Assembly (NCBI GenBank): GCA_910573745.1
Contig: CAJSYI010000017.1
Coordinates: 1 to 55,945, forward strand
Origin: Muribaculaceae bacterium
Lineage (GTDB): Bacteria; Bacteroidota; Bacteroidia; Bacteroidales; Muribaculaceae
Length of the DNA stretch: 55,945 nt
Direction of reading: 5' to 3'
The notes beneath the pieces were generated by a model. The model worked only from the letters and a program-made list of their open reading frames with translations, was not told the DNA's origin and ran no database searches. Shown here one piece after another: positions 32,253 to 41,519 of the stretch; the stretch's first letter is position 1; every line of letters starts with the position of its first letter. The translations under genes and the position numbers were made by a program.

Positions 32253-33524
32253 ATGAAAGACAAACGCATACTGTTGTGTCTCTGCCGTATGGGCGGACAC
32301 GAAATGAAATACGTCGAGGAGGCTTTCTCCGACAACTGGGTGGTGCCGCTCGGCCCCAACGTCGACGGCTTCGAGCATGACCTCGAGCGTTTCCTCGCTT
32401 CCGGGCCATCCCCGACGCGGCTTGACTCTCCCGAACCGGGCTTCACGCCGACAAAGGAGAAACGCGCCGTCGCCCTTTCCGCCGGGACGGCCGCAATCCA
32501 CCTCGGACTCATAGGCTGCGGCGTGGAGCCGGGCGACGAGGTGATGGTTCAGAGCTTCACTTTCTCGGCTTCGGCCAATCCGGTGCGCTATCTCGGCGCG
32601 ACCCCGGTCTTCGTGGATTCCGAGCCGGAGACATGGAATATGGATCCTGTGCTCCTTGACCGCGCAATCGCCGACCGCGCAGCAAAGACCGGCCGCAAAC
32701 CCAAGGCCATAGTGCCTGTCTGCCTCTACGGGATGCCGGCGAAGACAGACGAAATCCTCGCCGTGGCCAAGAAGTGGGAAATACCGGTGGTGGAAGACGC
32801 GGCTGAGGCTTTGGGAAGCCGCTACCGAGGACGATGCTGCGGCTCGTTCGGCCGCTACGGAGCATTGTCGTTCAACGGCAACAAGATGATCACCACCTCA
32901 GGAGGAGGCGCGCTGGTGTGTGAAGACGACGAGGCGGCACGCCGCATAAAATTCCTCGCCACACAGGCCCGCGAAAGCTATCCGTATTACCAACACGAGG
33001 AAATAGGCTACAACTACCGGATGAGCAACATCTGCGCAGGCATAGGCCGCGGGCAGATGGAGGTGCTTGACATCCACATAGCCCACCACAGGCACGTGCA
33101 ACAGCTCTACCGCGAGATGCTCGGCGGAATCAAAGGCATAACGCTCCACGACAACCCCTCCCCCGTTTTCGACTCCAACTTCTGGCTCTGCGCCGCCACG
33201 CTCGACGAAGGGACGCACATCGCAGGAGAAAACGACGCATACAAAAATTGCAACGCCTCCACCGCCGTCTCTGCACATACGGACTCGAAGCCCGACGCAG
33301 CCGTCGAGGCCCTGCGCATTGCCCTTGACTCGGCAAACATCGAGGCGCGACCGCTCTGGAAGCCCATGCATCTTCAGCCCGTGTTCGCCTCTTCCCCCGC
33401 CTACGTCAACGGAGTGAGCGAAAGCCTTTTCCGCCGGGGGATATGCCTTCCCGCCGGCCCCTGGGTCTCGGACGAAGACGTGGAGCGCATCGTCGCCACG
33501 ATAGCCTCATCAATCAGAATCTGA
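32253..33524 (+). CDS. DegT/DnrJ/EryC1-type sugar aminotransferase
   Basis: A 423-residue PLP enzyme; ATG 32253 follows the hairpin. It resembles PglE-like aminotransferases that make 4-amino-4,6-dideoxy sugars. Motifs: SAGTAAIHLGLIGCGVEPGDEV, the PLP-stacking region VVEDAAEALGSRYRG with Asp182, SFNGNKMITTSGGG with Lys211 as Schiff-base residue, and YNYRMSNICAGIGRGQ. It is about 35-40 residues longer than usual because of a Pro-rich insert near 50-68 and one near 340-365 (AGENDAYKNCN ... HTDSKPDA). The 4-keto sugar it uses is not made by another gene in the window except possibly the fucose branch. Confidence 0.93.
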   Translation: MKDKRILLCLCRMGGHEMKYVEEAFSDNWVVPLGPNVDGFEHDLERFLASGPSPTRLDSPEPGFTPTKEKRAVALSAGTAAIHLGLIGCGVEPGDEVMVQSFTFSASANPVRYLGATPVFVDSEPETWNMDPVLLDRAIADRAAKTGRKPKAIVPVCLYGMPAKTDEILAVAKKWEIPVVEDAAEALGSRYRGRCCGSFGRYGALSFNGNKMITTSGGGALVCEDDEAARRIKFLATQARESYPYYQHEEIGYNYRMSNICAGIGRGQMEVLDIHIAHHRHVQQLYREMLGGIKGITLHDNPSPVFDSNFWLCAATLDEGTHIAGENDAYKNCNASTAVSAHTDSKPDAAVEALRIALDSANIEARPLWKPMHLQPVFASSPAYVNGVSESLFRRGICLPAGPWVSDEDVERIVATIASSIRI

Positions 33525-33544
33525 AAAACAAAAACCGTTGAAAA

Positions 33545-34486
33545 ATGGATAAGAACGCCAAAATCTATGTTGCCGGACACCGGGGAATGGTCGGATCGGC
33601 AATAGTGCGTGAACTCCTAAGTCAGGGTTACGCCAACATAATCACTCGTAACCATTCCGAACTTGACCTTATCAACCAACAGGCGGTCAACGACTTCTTC
33701 GCCGCAGAACGCCCGGAATACGTCTTCCTCGCCGCAGCCAAGGTCGGCGGCATCGTAGCCAACGAATCCGCATTGGCCGACTTCATGTACGACAACATGA
33801 TGCTGGAGATGAACGTCATCAATGCCGCATGGAGAAACGGATGCAAGAAACTCCTCTTCCTCGGCTCGTCGTGCATCTATCCGCGTCTCGCACCGCAGCC
33901 TATGCGCGAGGACTGCCTGCTCACATCCCCGCTTGAAAAGACCAATGAGGCATACGCGCTTGCCAAGATTTCCGGCCTGAAATACTGCGAATACCTGAAC
34001 CGCCAATACGGCACGGACTACATATCCGTAATGCCCACCAACCTCTACGGCCCCAACGACAACTACCATCCAACGCACAGCCATGTGCTTCCGGCCCTGA
34101 TACGCCGCTTCCACGAAGCGAAAGAGAACGGCACAAAGTCCGTAACCTGCTGGGGCGACGGCTCGCCGCTCCGCGAATTCCTCTACGTGGACGACCTCGC
34201 GAACCTGTGCGTATTCCTGATGAACAACTATTCAGGCAACGAAACGGTCAACGCCGGTTCCGGAAAGGAGCTCACCATCAAGCAACTGACAGAGATGGTG
34301 GCCCGCACCGTAGGCTACGAGGGCGAAATCCTGTGGGACACTTCCCGACCGAACGGCACGCCGCGCAAGCTTCTCGACGTATCCAAGGCCGCCGCGCTGG
34401 GATGGACATATTCCACCGAACTTGAAGACGGAATACGCCTCTCCTACGAGGATTTCCTCAACAATCCGATGCGGGCCGAACGCTGA
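33545..34486 (+). CDS. fcl: GDP-L-fucose synthase
   Basis: A 313-residue SDR enzyme that epimerises and reduces GDP-4-keto-6-deoxymannose to GDP-L-fucose. Motifs: [18 protein letters not shown] (NADP binding), [20 protein letters not shown] (Tyr137, Lys141), and [13 protein letters not shown]. Full length. The preceding enzyme of the pathway, gmd, is not in this window and must be elsewhere. Last gene of the exopolysaccharide operon, 20 bp after the aminotransferase and 22 bp before a terminator. It implies that fucose is part of the polymer. Confidence 0.96.
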   Translation: MDKNAKIYVAGHRGMVGSAIVRELLSQGYANIITRNHSELDLINQQAVNDFFAAERPEYVFLAAAKVGGIVANESALADFMYDNMMLEMNVINAAWRNGCKKLLFLGSSCIYPRLAPQPMREDCLLTSPLEKTNEAYALAKISGLKYCEYLNRQYGTDYISVMPTNLYGPNDNYHPTHSHVLPALIRRFHEAKENGTKSVTCWGDGSPLREFLYVDDLANLCVFLMNNYSGNETVNAGSGKELTIKQLTEMVARTVGYEGEILWDTSRPNGTPRKLLDVSKAAALGWTYSTELEDGIRLSYEDFLNNPMRAER

Positions 34487-34507
34487 AAGCCGACACTCTG
34501 CATCGTC

Positions 34508-34547
34508 AAAAAATCCGACTTACACACCCGTAGGTCGGATTTTTTTA
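34508..34547 (+). terminator. Terminator of the exopolysaccharide operon
   Basis: Stem AAAAATCCGAC/GTCGGATTTTT with an inner TAC/GTA pairing, followed by seven T. It works on both strands in principle. Confidence 0.9.
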
Positions 34548-34548
34548 G

Positions 34549-34556
34549 TATCTTTG
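34549..34556 (+). promoter_or_regulatory. Likely -7 element for sufE
   Basis: TATCTTTG fits TAnnTTTG, about 56 bp before the sufE start. The -33 position falls in the terminator and has no TTTG, so this is tentative. Confidence 0.4.
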
Positions 34557-34611
34557 CCTGTCCGTTATTGCCATTGTTGTGTCATAACGGACTCACACCC
34601 ATATCAACATT

Positions 34612-35040
34612 ATGACTATCAACGAAATACAAGACGAGATAATCGATGAGTTCGACGGCCTGACCGACTGGATGGACCGTTATGCCTACATCATCGAGCT
34701 TGGCGAAGGGCTTCCGGAGTTTCCAGAGGCCGACAAGACCCCTGCCAACCTCATCGAAGGATGCCAGAGCCGGGTATGGATAACGGCCGACACCGACGAA
34801 GAAGGAAGAGTGGGCTTCCGCGCGGATTCCGATGCCCTCATAGTGAAAGGAATCGTGGCACTGCTCCTGCGCGTCATGTCAGGCCACAAGCCTGAGGAAA
34901 TCATCGGCGCAGACCTGTACTTCATCGACCGCATAGGGCTCAAAGACCATCTTTCCCCGACACGCAGCAACGGCCTGGTGGCAATGGTGAAGCAGATGCG
35001 CAACTATGCGGTAGCGTTCAAAGCCTTGGAAAACAATTAA
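34612..35040 (+). CDS. sufE: SufE-family sulfur acceptor protein
   Basis: A 142-residue cytoplasmic protein that takes persulfide sulfur from the SufS desulfurase and passes it to the SufBCD scaffold for Fe-S assembly. The active Cys51 lies in LIEGCQSRVW, the family signature. The tail GLKDHLSPTRSNGLVAMVKQM is also typical. Here it stands apart from a suf operon. It is followed 26 bp later by the peptide transporter gene, which may be co-transcribed. Confidence 0.95.
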   Translation: MTINEIQDEIIDEFDGLTDWMDRYAYIIELGEGLPEFPEADKTPANLIEGCQSRVWITADTDEEGRVGFRADSDALIVKGIVALLLRVMSGHKPEEIIGADLYFIDRIGLKDHLSPTRSNGLVAMVKQMRNYAVAFKALENN

Positions 35041-35066
35041 TCAAATTTCATAATCTAATCTAACTT

Positions 35067-36587
35067 ATGTTTGCAAACCAACCCAAAGGTCTCATCCCTG
35101 CGGCTTTGAGCAACATGGGCGAGCGTTTCGGATACTACATCATGAACGCCGTGCTCGTGCTTTTCCTATGCTCCAAGTTCGGACTCAAGGAAGAGACAAG
35201 TGCAATCGTGTATTCCTGCTTCTACGCCGGCATATACGTGCTGAGCCTAGTCGGCGGTCTTATTGCCGACAAGACCCAAAACTACAAAGGCACCATCATC
35301 TGGGGTCTCGTAATCATGACCCTCGGCTACATCGTGCTTTCCATTCCTATCCTCGCGACAAGCGAAAACACCACTTGGCTCCTGTCGCTCACATGCGCAG
35401 CCCTCTTCTTCATCGCGTTCGGCAACGGCCTCTTCAAAGGCAACCTCCAGGCAATAGTCGGACAGCTCTACGACAATCCCCGCTATGCCGCGCAGCGCGA
35501 CTCCGGATTCCAGATCTTCTACGTGTTCATCAACGTCGGAGGCGTGGCCGCGCCTTTCATCGCGCCCATACTCCGTTCATGGTGGCTCGGCGTGCACAAC
35601 CTCGCCTACAACGCGTCGCTCCCCGCGCTCTGCCATGAATACCTGAGCGTTACGGACAACATGAACCAGCAGAACGCCGAAAACCTCTATGCGCTCATCA
35701 CCGGCATGGGAGGCAACACGCAGGACATCGCAGGATTCTGCACGCAGTATCTCGACGTGTTCAACACCGGCATCCACTACTCCTTCATAGCCTCAGTGGC
35801 AGCCATGCTGATTTCTCTCGCAATCTTCCTCTTCACAAAGAAAGGCCTGCCCTCTCCCGCAAAGAAGGAAAAGGCGGAGACGCTCAATTACACACCGGAA
35901 GAAAAGGCCCGTATGGCAAAGGAAATCAAACAGCGCATGGCGGCACTTTTCGCCGTGCTCGGCATAGCCATCTTCTTCTGGTTCTCTTTCCATCAGAACG
36001 GCACATCGCTTTCGCTTTTCGCGCGCGACTTCGTGCGCACAGACTCTATCCAGCCAGAGATATGGCAGGCTCTCAACCCCTTCTATGTGATTGTGCTCAC
36101 GCCGTTCGTAATGATGATATTCGGTGCTCTCTCACGCCGTGGCAAAGAGATTTCCACGCCTAAGAAAATCGCCATCGGCATGGGTCTGGCCGGTATAGCC
36201 TACCTCTTCCTGATGATATTCTCCTGGAGCCAGGGCTATCCCTCCGCCGAAGCCTTCAAGGCACTTCCCCCGGCTGAAGCCGAAGCATGGAAGACCGGCC
36301 CGTGGGTGCTCTTCGTGCTTTATTTCTTCCTTACCGTCGCAGAACTCTTCATCTCGCCGCTTGGCCTGAGCTTCGTTTCCAAGGTGGCTCCAAAGCACCT
36401 TCAGGGCCTCTGTCAGGGCCTTTGGCTCGGTGCTACCGCCGTCGGCAACCTTCTGCTCTGGATCGGCCCGCTGATCTACAACGCCTGCCCCATTTGGGTG
36501 GCTTGGACGGTCTTCCTGAGCGTCTGCCTCGTGTCGATGGGAGTGATGTTCTGTATGGTCAACTGGCTTGAACGCGTTACCAAGTAA
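35067..36587 (+). CDS. POT/PTR2 family proton-coupled peptide transporter
   Basis: A 506-residue inner-membrane protein of the MFS with about 14 helices, importing di- or tripeptides with protons. The POT signature is NMGERFGYYIMNAVLVLF at residues 16-33 (ExxERFxYY variant), and the second is FYVFINVGGVAAPFIAP near residue 155. An extended loop between helices (about residues 185-230) precedes the second half. Typical family length. The start ATG is 26 bp after sufE. A strong terminator follows at 36655. Confidence 0.95.
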   Translation: MFANQPKGLIPAALSNMGERFGYYIMNAVLVLFLCSKFGLKEETSAIVYSCFYAGIYVLSLVGGLIADKTQNYKGTIIWGLVIMTLGYIVLSIPILATSENTTWLLSLTCAALFFIAFGNGLFKGNLQAIVGQLYDNPRYAAQRDSGFQIFYVFINVGGVAAPFIAPILRSWWLGVHNLAYNASLPALCHEYLSVTDNMNQQNAENLYALITGMGGNTQDIAGFCTQYLDVFNTGIHYSFIASVAAMLISLAIFLFTKKGLPSPAKKEKAETLNYTPEEKARMAKEIKQRMAALFAVLGIAIFFWFSFHQNGTSLSLFARDFVRTDSIQPEIWQALNPFYVIVLTPFVMMIFGALSRRGKEISTPKKIAIGMGLAGIAYLFLMIFSWSQGYPSAEAFKALPPAEAEAWKTGPWVLFVLYFFLTVAELFISPLGLSFVSKVAPKHLQGLCQGLWLGATAVGNLLLWIGPLIYNACPIWVAWTVFLSVCLVSMGVMFCMVNWLERVTK

Positions 36588-36654
36588 GAGCCAAACCATC
36601 AGAAGTTTTAAAAGTTTAAAAGACAAAGGAACACCATTCCTTTGAACCATACGG

Positions 36655-36691
36655 ATATGCAGGAGCCATCGCGGCTTCTGCATATTTTTTT
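36655..36691 (+). terminator. Terminator of the peptide transporter gene
   Basis: Stem ATATGCAGGAGCC/GGCTTCTGCATAT with loop ATCGC, followed by TTTTTTT. Confidence 0.9.
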
Positions 36692-36729
36692 AGACAATGC
36701 CGACCCCCAAAAAACAGGAAATATGCAGG

Positions 36730-36846
36730 GTCGCTGAATGCAGCTACATCCGGACGATTTTTGTGAATGGACACGGTCTCCGGTGCATAAAGATAGCCTC
36801 TGTGTATAAGCGCAGTAAGTCATTGGAAGGTCCGGCATTCAGCGAC
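36730..36846. other. Inverted-repeat structured element in a gene-free stretch
   Basis: Outer arms GTCGCTGAATGC (36730-36741) and GCATTCAGCGAC (36835-36846) are perfect complements. Inside, CCGGAC (about 36749) can pair with GTCCGG (36830-36835). The whole could fold as one long hairpin of about 117 nt. It lies in a 487-bp gap between two terminators; the 60-codon open frame across it has no family character. Either a small RNA or the remains of a mobile element. Confidence 0.4.
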
Positions 36847-36995
36847 TCCACATTTGGCGAAAAACCGCGGACATGCTGATGGCTATTGTACCCTGCGACC
36901 ACACATTTCAAATCGCTTTATCGGACAACTGCATTGAAACGCCTGCAATATTGCCCCACAGGAGGCCATACGTTGCCAATAGGAGGCAAAAAAAA

Positions 36996-37029
36996 AATCA
37001 GCCGCATCAGATATTCTGTGCGGCTGATT
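36996..37029 (-). terminator. Terminator of the 211-aa secreted protein gene
   Basis: Stem AATCAGCCGCA/TGCGGCTGATT with a 12-nt loop. On the minus strand it is followed by a run of T, 46 bp after the stop of the gene at 37075. Confidence 0.88.
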
Positions 37030-37074
37030 CTTATGTCATAGAGCCTCTGATGGACTCGGAAGTTCATTACCGGC

Positions 37075-37710
37075 TCAGCGGCGGTTGAGGACGCGGCTTG
37101 TGCGTACCTGACCGTCGGAAAGACGCTCCCACTTGAGTGCGAGTCCGTCGGGACGCTCTTGCATCTGCACGCCCTGAAGGTTGTACCAGCGGGTCTCTAC
37201 CACTTCCGTATCGGCAACGATTCCTTCAACGCCCGCACCGTCTTCTCCCTCCATAGTGAGATTAAACTCTATCTTGGATGAAAGGTCGCTCGCATAATAT
37301 GCAGAGATTTTTGCTTCCACAGATTTGATTTTCTCGGTAAGGGACTCGGTAAAGCCTATGGAATGGCATTCCGTATCAAGCATCTGACCTGCTTTCAATT
37401 CTATGCCAGTCTTTGTAACGGTAGTCCCGGCCTCACACATGCCTCCGCAGCACAACTGGATAACCTGTCCGTTAGTGCATTCAGCGGTTACCACTACATC
37501 AGATGCATCAACATCGCTCATAATGAAAAGCTCAGGGTTCATTTCATAGTCCCTGCCATCTTCACCTTCGTAGGTTATTTTAAGGCAGTCTGCAGAAACG
37601 CTGGAACCCGGCGTAACCTTTTCACCCTGCACATAGAAAGACAGTTCTTTGGCCGACATTGTTGCTGAAGCCGCAAGGGCAATGGCAGCAAACAGATAAA
37701 ATTTTTTCAT
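37075..37710 (-). CDS. Secreted Cys-rich protein with shared C-terminal tail
   Basis: A 211-residue secreted protein, signal peptide to about residue 19 (TMSA). The middle has a Cys-rich cluster (AECTNGQVIQLCCGGMCEAG). The last 45 residues, ETRWYNLQGVQ then LKWERLSDGQVRTSRVLNRR, are nearly identical, also at the DNA level, to the end of the 1212-aa protein encoded at 49773. This replaces the usual type-A T9SS ending after the WYNLQG turn. Function unknown. It lies between a terminator and a hairpin and is probably a single-gene transcript. Confidence 0.82.
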   Translation of the reverse strand: MKKFYLFAAIALAASATMSAKELSFYVQGEKVTPGSSVSADCLKITYEGEDGRDYEMNPELFIMSDVDASDVVVTAECTNGQVIQLCCGGMCEAGTTVTKTGIELKAGQMLDTECHSIGFTESLTEKIKSVEAKISAYYASDLSSKIEFNLTMEGEDGAGVEGIVADTEVVETRWYNLQGVQMQERPDGLALKWERLSDGQVRTSRVLNRR

Positions 37711-37807
37711 ATCGATTTATTTGTTTTATAAGTGTTCAAAGAAATCCGAATAATGCAGGGACATGTCTTCGGCATTGTCCATTGCCGACAGAAACTTTGT
37801 CCGTCCA

Positions 37808-37826
37808 GACATCGCAAAGCGATGTC
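37808..37826. other. Small perfect hairpin downstream of the Omp28 gene
   Basis: GACATCGC-AAA-GCGATGTC. GGGACAT at about 37758 can also pair with ATGTCCC at about 37822-37828. Such a hairpin can act as a 3'-end of the minus-strand operon ending at 37860; it has no strong T-run. Confidence 0.5.
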
Positions 37827-37859
37827 CCTACACCATTCTTCTGATAATACGGTGCCTTC

Positions 37860-38714
37860 TTACGGAATCACCTTCACACGCACGACATCACGCACGCCTT
37901 TGCCGCTCTCTACGACATAAGCAATGACGTAAAGGTCGTTGAGTTCCCAACGCTCCTTGTTGTTGTAGCGACAGTCGATAGACCCCTCCACGGTGGTTTT
38001 CACACCTGCCTTGAACTCGGCTTTTTGGCCGTCAAGAGAGGGAAAGACCATAGCGCGGAACACGTTGTTGTGGACATATTCCTTGTCGGTATGGTCGGGG
38101 AACCTCTGTTCGGCCTTTATGCCGTCTTGGGTTATCCAGAACTGCACATAACCGTCTTTGATGTCCGAGTCGGAAGTGATGTCGGCGGTGATGGATATGC
38201 GTCCGTTTTCCGTCTCTTCCGCGACATCTTCCTTGCCTGCATAGGTTACTTTGGCATCGATGTCAATTCCGGAAGACTTGCCGATCGACTTGTAGACAGC
38301 ATAGCTCCAGCCGTCGAAGTTCATCGACGAACCGGTAAGGTTGACAACTCCGCGCGGCCACGTGGTAATGCTCCACGCACTGCTGAGAGCCTCTCCTTCG
38401 TCGCACATAAGACCGACACGGCCGGTTTCAAAGTTGGTACGGCTCACACGGATGGCGAGCGAACCGGAATGCACGCTGACTCCGATGAGCTTGTCGCGTC
38501 CGTACTGTTCCTCGAGCTGCTCGATGGTCTCATGGGCCGCAGGACAGTTGGTGCAGTTCTGGCCGGTGAAGTCAACGAGAAGCACACCGCGCTCAGGAGT
38601 TACGTGAGGAGCCTCGACATAACGGTCATCCTCCTTCACGTCGTCGCAGGAAGCGAAGAGCAGTCCGCATACGGCAACCGACGAAGCCCAATATTTGATG
38701 TTTCTGAAATCCAT
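37860..38714 (-). CDS. Omp28-family outer-membrane lipoprotein with CxxC site
   Basis: A 284-residue lipoprotein, lipobox FASC (Cys23). The N-terminal domain is thioredoxin-like with LVDFTGQNCTNCPAAHETIEQL, a CxxC site at Cys54 and Cys57. The C-terminal part is beta-rich. This is the Omp28-related family first seen in Porphyromonas. It is the last gene of a three-gene minus-strand operon (TlpA, DUF6029, Omp28); 12 bp separate it from the DUF6029 gene. A redox or adhesion role has been discussed for the family; the function is not proven. Confidence 0.88.
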   Translation of the reverse strand: MDFRNIKYWASSVAVCGLLFASCDDVKEDDRYVEAPHVTPERGVLLVDFTGQNCTNCPAAHETIEQLEEQYGRDKLIGVSVHSGSLAIRVSRTNFETGRVGLMCDEGEALSSAWSITTWPRGVVNLTGSSMNFDGWSYAVYKSIGKSSGIDIDAKVTYAGKEDVAEETENGRISITADITSDSDIKDGYVQFWITQDGIKAEQRFPDHTDKEYVHNNVFRAMVFPSLDGQKAEFKAGVKTTVEGSIDCRYNNKERWELNDLYVIAYVVESGKGVRDVVRVKVIP

Positions 38715-38726
38715 TTCTTGTTCAGT

Positions 38727-40460
38727 TTAGAAATTGTAGGTGTATGAAACCTGGAAACCGTGCATCGCAGGCACCTCGCGGCATACGCCGCCGGAGCAGT
38801 TGAAGCCCTGACGCGTGCGGCCGTAGGAAAGCATCAGACGGTTGGAACGGTAACTGCCCGTAACTCCGAACATATAGTAATGCGTACCGGTCTCGCCGCA
38901 GTTCCACATATCGCTCACGGTAACCATAAGATAGGGGTTATAGGAGAACTCGAGCAGTCCGTACGCCCAATCCTTCTGGTCCTGGTTGCTGAAAAGATAC
39001 TGAAGCTCGCCGCGGAGAGTGAATTTGCGGTTGAACTTGTACTTTACGTCGGCCACGAGTATATTGGTGTGGATATACTTCTCGTCGGTCTCAACGATCT
39101 TCATCACCTGATTGTTGAAGAACTGGTTCATATACATGAACGAAACCTGGAGCGGAGCGGAAAGACGCTTCTCGATCTGCACGTTGACGTCGAAATAGTT
39201 CGACGGGCCCATCTTGAAGAACGGAGAAGAAGATCCGTTGGTGCCCATATTGGTGTTGATCACCACATCTTGGCCGGGATTGTTCGGGTCGGGGACATAT
39301 GCCAACGGATTCCCGTTGTGCACGAGAGAGCTTATATAGCTGGCATTGACCGTAACCTTGGTGCCGTATCGGCCTCCGAGCGGAGTCTTGCGCTTGAAGT
39401 TGTAAGAGAACGATCCCTGGAAAGCCCATTCACCGGGAGCATACTGCGAAGCATACGGATAAAGGGCAGGAAGCGCGTAAGTGTGCTGGTAGGCGAAAGC
39501 CGGCATATTGTTGATGAACGCCGAGATTCCCTGCACGCTGCGGCGCGAACGGAAAGCCATGTTCTCACTGCGCTTGGCCTGCATAAGCACGCTCATGCCC
39601 TTCTTGGAGTAAGAGCCGCTAAGCATGACCGCAGAGCCGTGGCGGTAGGTATAGTTGTTGTCAAACGAAGGATCCTGGCCTTTCCATGCATATTCGGCAA
39701 GGACGCTCCAAGGACCCTTGTTGAAAGAGCTGCGGACATCGAACGCATTGACGAATTTCGGAAGGTTGAGCACGTAAAGCACGCCGGGCAGCATTATGTC
39801 CTCGTCGTCCTCATGCTTGAGCACATAAGACCCGCCGATCATCCACGTGGCATTGTGATTGCGCAGCGACGGCATCCACTGTTCAAGATAAAGCTCTGCA
39901 TTCGCGCCATAGACCTGAGAATGCTTGCTCCAGTCCCAATAACGACGCTGCACGCCGCCGAGCGCGGTGAGACGCACGCCGTTGATGGCATTGACATTGA
40001 GACGTCCGCCTCGGATGGAATTGTCGATTCCGAGGGCGCGCTCCTCATACGTGCGCAGGATGAACCCGCTGCCGAACTGCTCATAGAAGTCGCCGGCAGT
40101 AAGGTCGAATCCCTTGTATTTGCCCTTCACGTAGATGTTGGAAAGTCCCCATCCGGAAAAATCATTCTCATAGCCCGGAAGCGGCCACTTCATGAACTCG
40201 GCCCTCAGCCCGGCGTCCACATAACGGCTTGCCAGGTTCACGTCGGCGTATGTATTGAAGAGTATCTTATGGTCGTAAGGGCCGGCTCCGATTTCTGAAT
40301 CCGTTTCGGGAAACACTATGTCGGCCTGCACCGATCCGTGAACGGCGACCTTGTTCTCTGCCGATGCGCCGGAGGCAAAAGCAAAGGCCAACGCCGGAAC
40401 AAAAGCCCATTTCATAAGGTTTCTCCCGGCGGCAGTCTTGCTGTCGATATTTCTGTTCAT
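38727..40460 (-). CDS. DUF6029 family outer-membrane beta-barrel protein
   Basis: A 577-residue outer-membrane protein with signal peptide (to about residue 35; a shorter start at residue 16, MKWAFVPALAFAFASGASA, is possible). The mature part is a string of amphipathic strands with girdle aromatics (YGANAELYLEQWM, WSVLAEYAWKGQD) and ends in aromatic FQVSYTYNF, a barrel-closing terminal Phe. It matches the DUF6029 family of Bacteroidales. Lies 9 bp downstream of tlpA-like and 12 bp upstream of the Omp28 gene, so all three are probably one operon. Confidence 0.85.
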   Translation of the reverse strand: MNRNIDSKTAAGRNLMKWAFVPALAFAFASGASAENKVAVHGSVQADIVFPETDSEIGAGPYDHKILFNTYADVNLASRYVDAGLRAEFMKWPLPGYENDFSGWGLSNIYVKGKYKGFDLTAGDFYEQFGSGFILRTYEERALGIDNSIRGGRLNVNAINGVRLTALGGVQRRYWDWSKHSQVYGANAELYLEQWMPSLRNHNATWMIGGSYVLKHEDDEDIMLPGVLYVLNLPKFVNAFDVRSSFNKGPWSVLAEYAWKGQDPSFDNNYTYRHGSAVMLSGSYSKKGMSVLMQAKRSENMAFRSRRSVQGISAFINNMPAFAYQHTYALPALYPYASQYAPGEWAFQGSFSYNFKRKTPLGGRYGTKVTVNASYISSLVHNGNPLAYVPDPNNPGQDVVINTNMGTNGSSSPFFKMGPSNYFDVNVQIEKRLSAPLQVSFMYMNQFFNNQVMKIVETDEKYIHTNILVADVKYKFNRKFTLRGELQYLFSNQDQKDWAYGLLEFSYNPYLMVTVSDMWNCGETGTHYYMFGVTGSYRSNRLMLSYGRTRQGFNCSGGVCREVPAMHGFQVSYTYNF

Positions 40461-40469
40461 CGCGGACTG

Positions 40470-40970
40470 TTACTTTTTGTTGACGAGTTCGCGGATGATT
40501 TCAAAGAGATGGTCTTCAGAGCCTTCAGTATATCCTGAGTGCGACTCCACAATCTTGCCGTTGCCGTCAACAACCACCACATGCGGCACATTTGCGGCAC
40601 CCATGGCACGCTGGAAATCACCGTTGGGATCGAGAAGCACTTCATACTCCCAGCTGCTGGCATCCACCACAGGCTTCACTTTGGTAACGTCCTGAGCCTT
40701 GTCTACGGAGACAGCGTAGAGCTTCACTCCGGTCTCATCCTGCCAGTCGGGATAAACCTCCTTGATGGCGTTGAGCTCACGGCGGCAGGGTTTGCACCAA
40801 GTAGCCCAGAAGCTGATTATGAAAGGCTTACCGTCATTGGAAAGCGTAGCTGTGTCTACAGGCTTGCCGCTGAGGTCTTTAAGCTGGACCGACGGCAACT
40901 GAGCCGATGCGCCGAACGCGCAACTGATGAACAACGCCGCAGTGGCGAAAATCTTAGCGAATAACTTCAT
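40470..40970 (-). CDS. TlpA-like periplasmic thioredoxin
   Basis: A 166-residue secreted thioredoxin-fold protein. Signal peptide to about residue 23 (GASA). Active site FWATWCKPCRREL with Cys59 and Cys62, the TlpA/ResA type. The cis-Pro loop is VPHVVVVD. It would keep substrate cysteines reduced in the periplasm, receiving electrons from DsbD, whose gene lies about 550 bp away on the same strand. First gene of the operon with the DUF6029 barrel and Omp28 lipoprotein. Confidence 0.93.
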   Translation of the reverse strand: MKLFAKIFATAALFISCAFGASAQLPSVQLKDLSGKPVDTATLSNDGKPFIISFWATWCKPCRRELNAIKEVYPDWQDETGVKLYAVSVDKAQDVTKVKPVVDASSWEYEVLLDPNGDFQRAMGAANVPHVVVVDGNGKIVESHSGYTEGSEDHLFEIIRELVNKK

Positions 40971-41127
40971 GATATTAAAGCATTTATTATTAATTCTAAA
41001 TAGCTGTCATTGACCGCCCAAGCATTCTTGGACACAAAAGGCTGGTCGGAAAACCGAAACATCCGGAAAACAGGACATTTCAGACTGTAAAATTAGAACA
41101 TAAAACTCAATTAGACAAGTTTTCATC

Positions 41128-41329
41128 TTAGAGTGTGTTTACTTTTAAACAAAATTAAGGTTGAGAGGATTTTTTGAGATGATTCCGCAAGTTGAAGAAG
41201 GAGCATAGCGGGCTATGCGACTGAAGAGACTTGGCGAAATCAGACAAAAAAGACCTCAACATTGATTTGAAAGCTTATTATCGCACACTTCTATTTGTTA
41301 ATACGGTTTAAAAGTAAACATACTCTTAA
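41128..41329. mobile_element. MITE-like hairpin repeat, copy A
   Basis: About 202 bp. Terminal inverted repeats TTAGAGTGTGTTTACTTTTA (from 41128) and its near-complement ending at 41329. Inside, 41159-41260 can fold into one long imperfect hairpin (GGTTGAG/CTCAAC at its base, TTTTTTG/CAAAAAA, TGATT/AATCA, CGC-AAGT/ACTT-GCG) capped by GCATAG-CGGG-CTATGC at 41203-41218. No ORF. It shares this architecture and the CGGG loop with copy B at 53509. Remaining bases of the 549-bp gap hold a terminator for dsbD and nothing else recognised. Confidence 0.65.
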
Positions 41330-41402
41330 TTTTAGCCTTAAAAATTGTCAATGTACATAATTTGGACACGCCACCAAAGCCAAGGTTTACGGACTGCACG
41401 AC

Positions 41403-41437
41403 AAAAAAAGCCGCCGGAACCATCAGGATCCGGCGGC
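41403..41437 (-). terminator. dsbD terminator
   Basis: GCCGCCGGA/TCCGGCGGC stem with a short loop; on the minus strand followed by a TTTTTTT tail, about 80 bp after the dsbD stop. Confidence 0.88.
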
Positions 41438-41519
41438 CCACATATCAGACCTCAGGAGCGGCAGTCAGAAGCGGCGATTTCCAGCCGCCCTATTCCAGAC
41501 CGCAGTTCCGAGAAACCAT

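Noticed and set aside
36697..36879. 60-codon frame in the transporter-downstream gap
   Set aside because: It crosses the inverted-repeat element and shows no protein-like composition.
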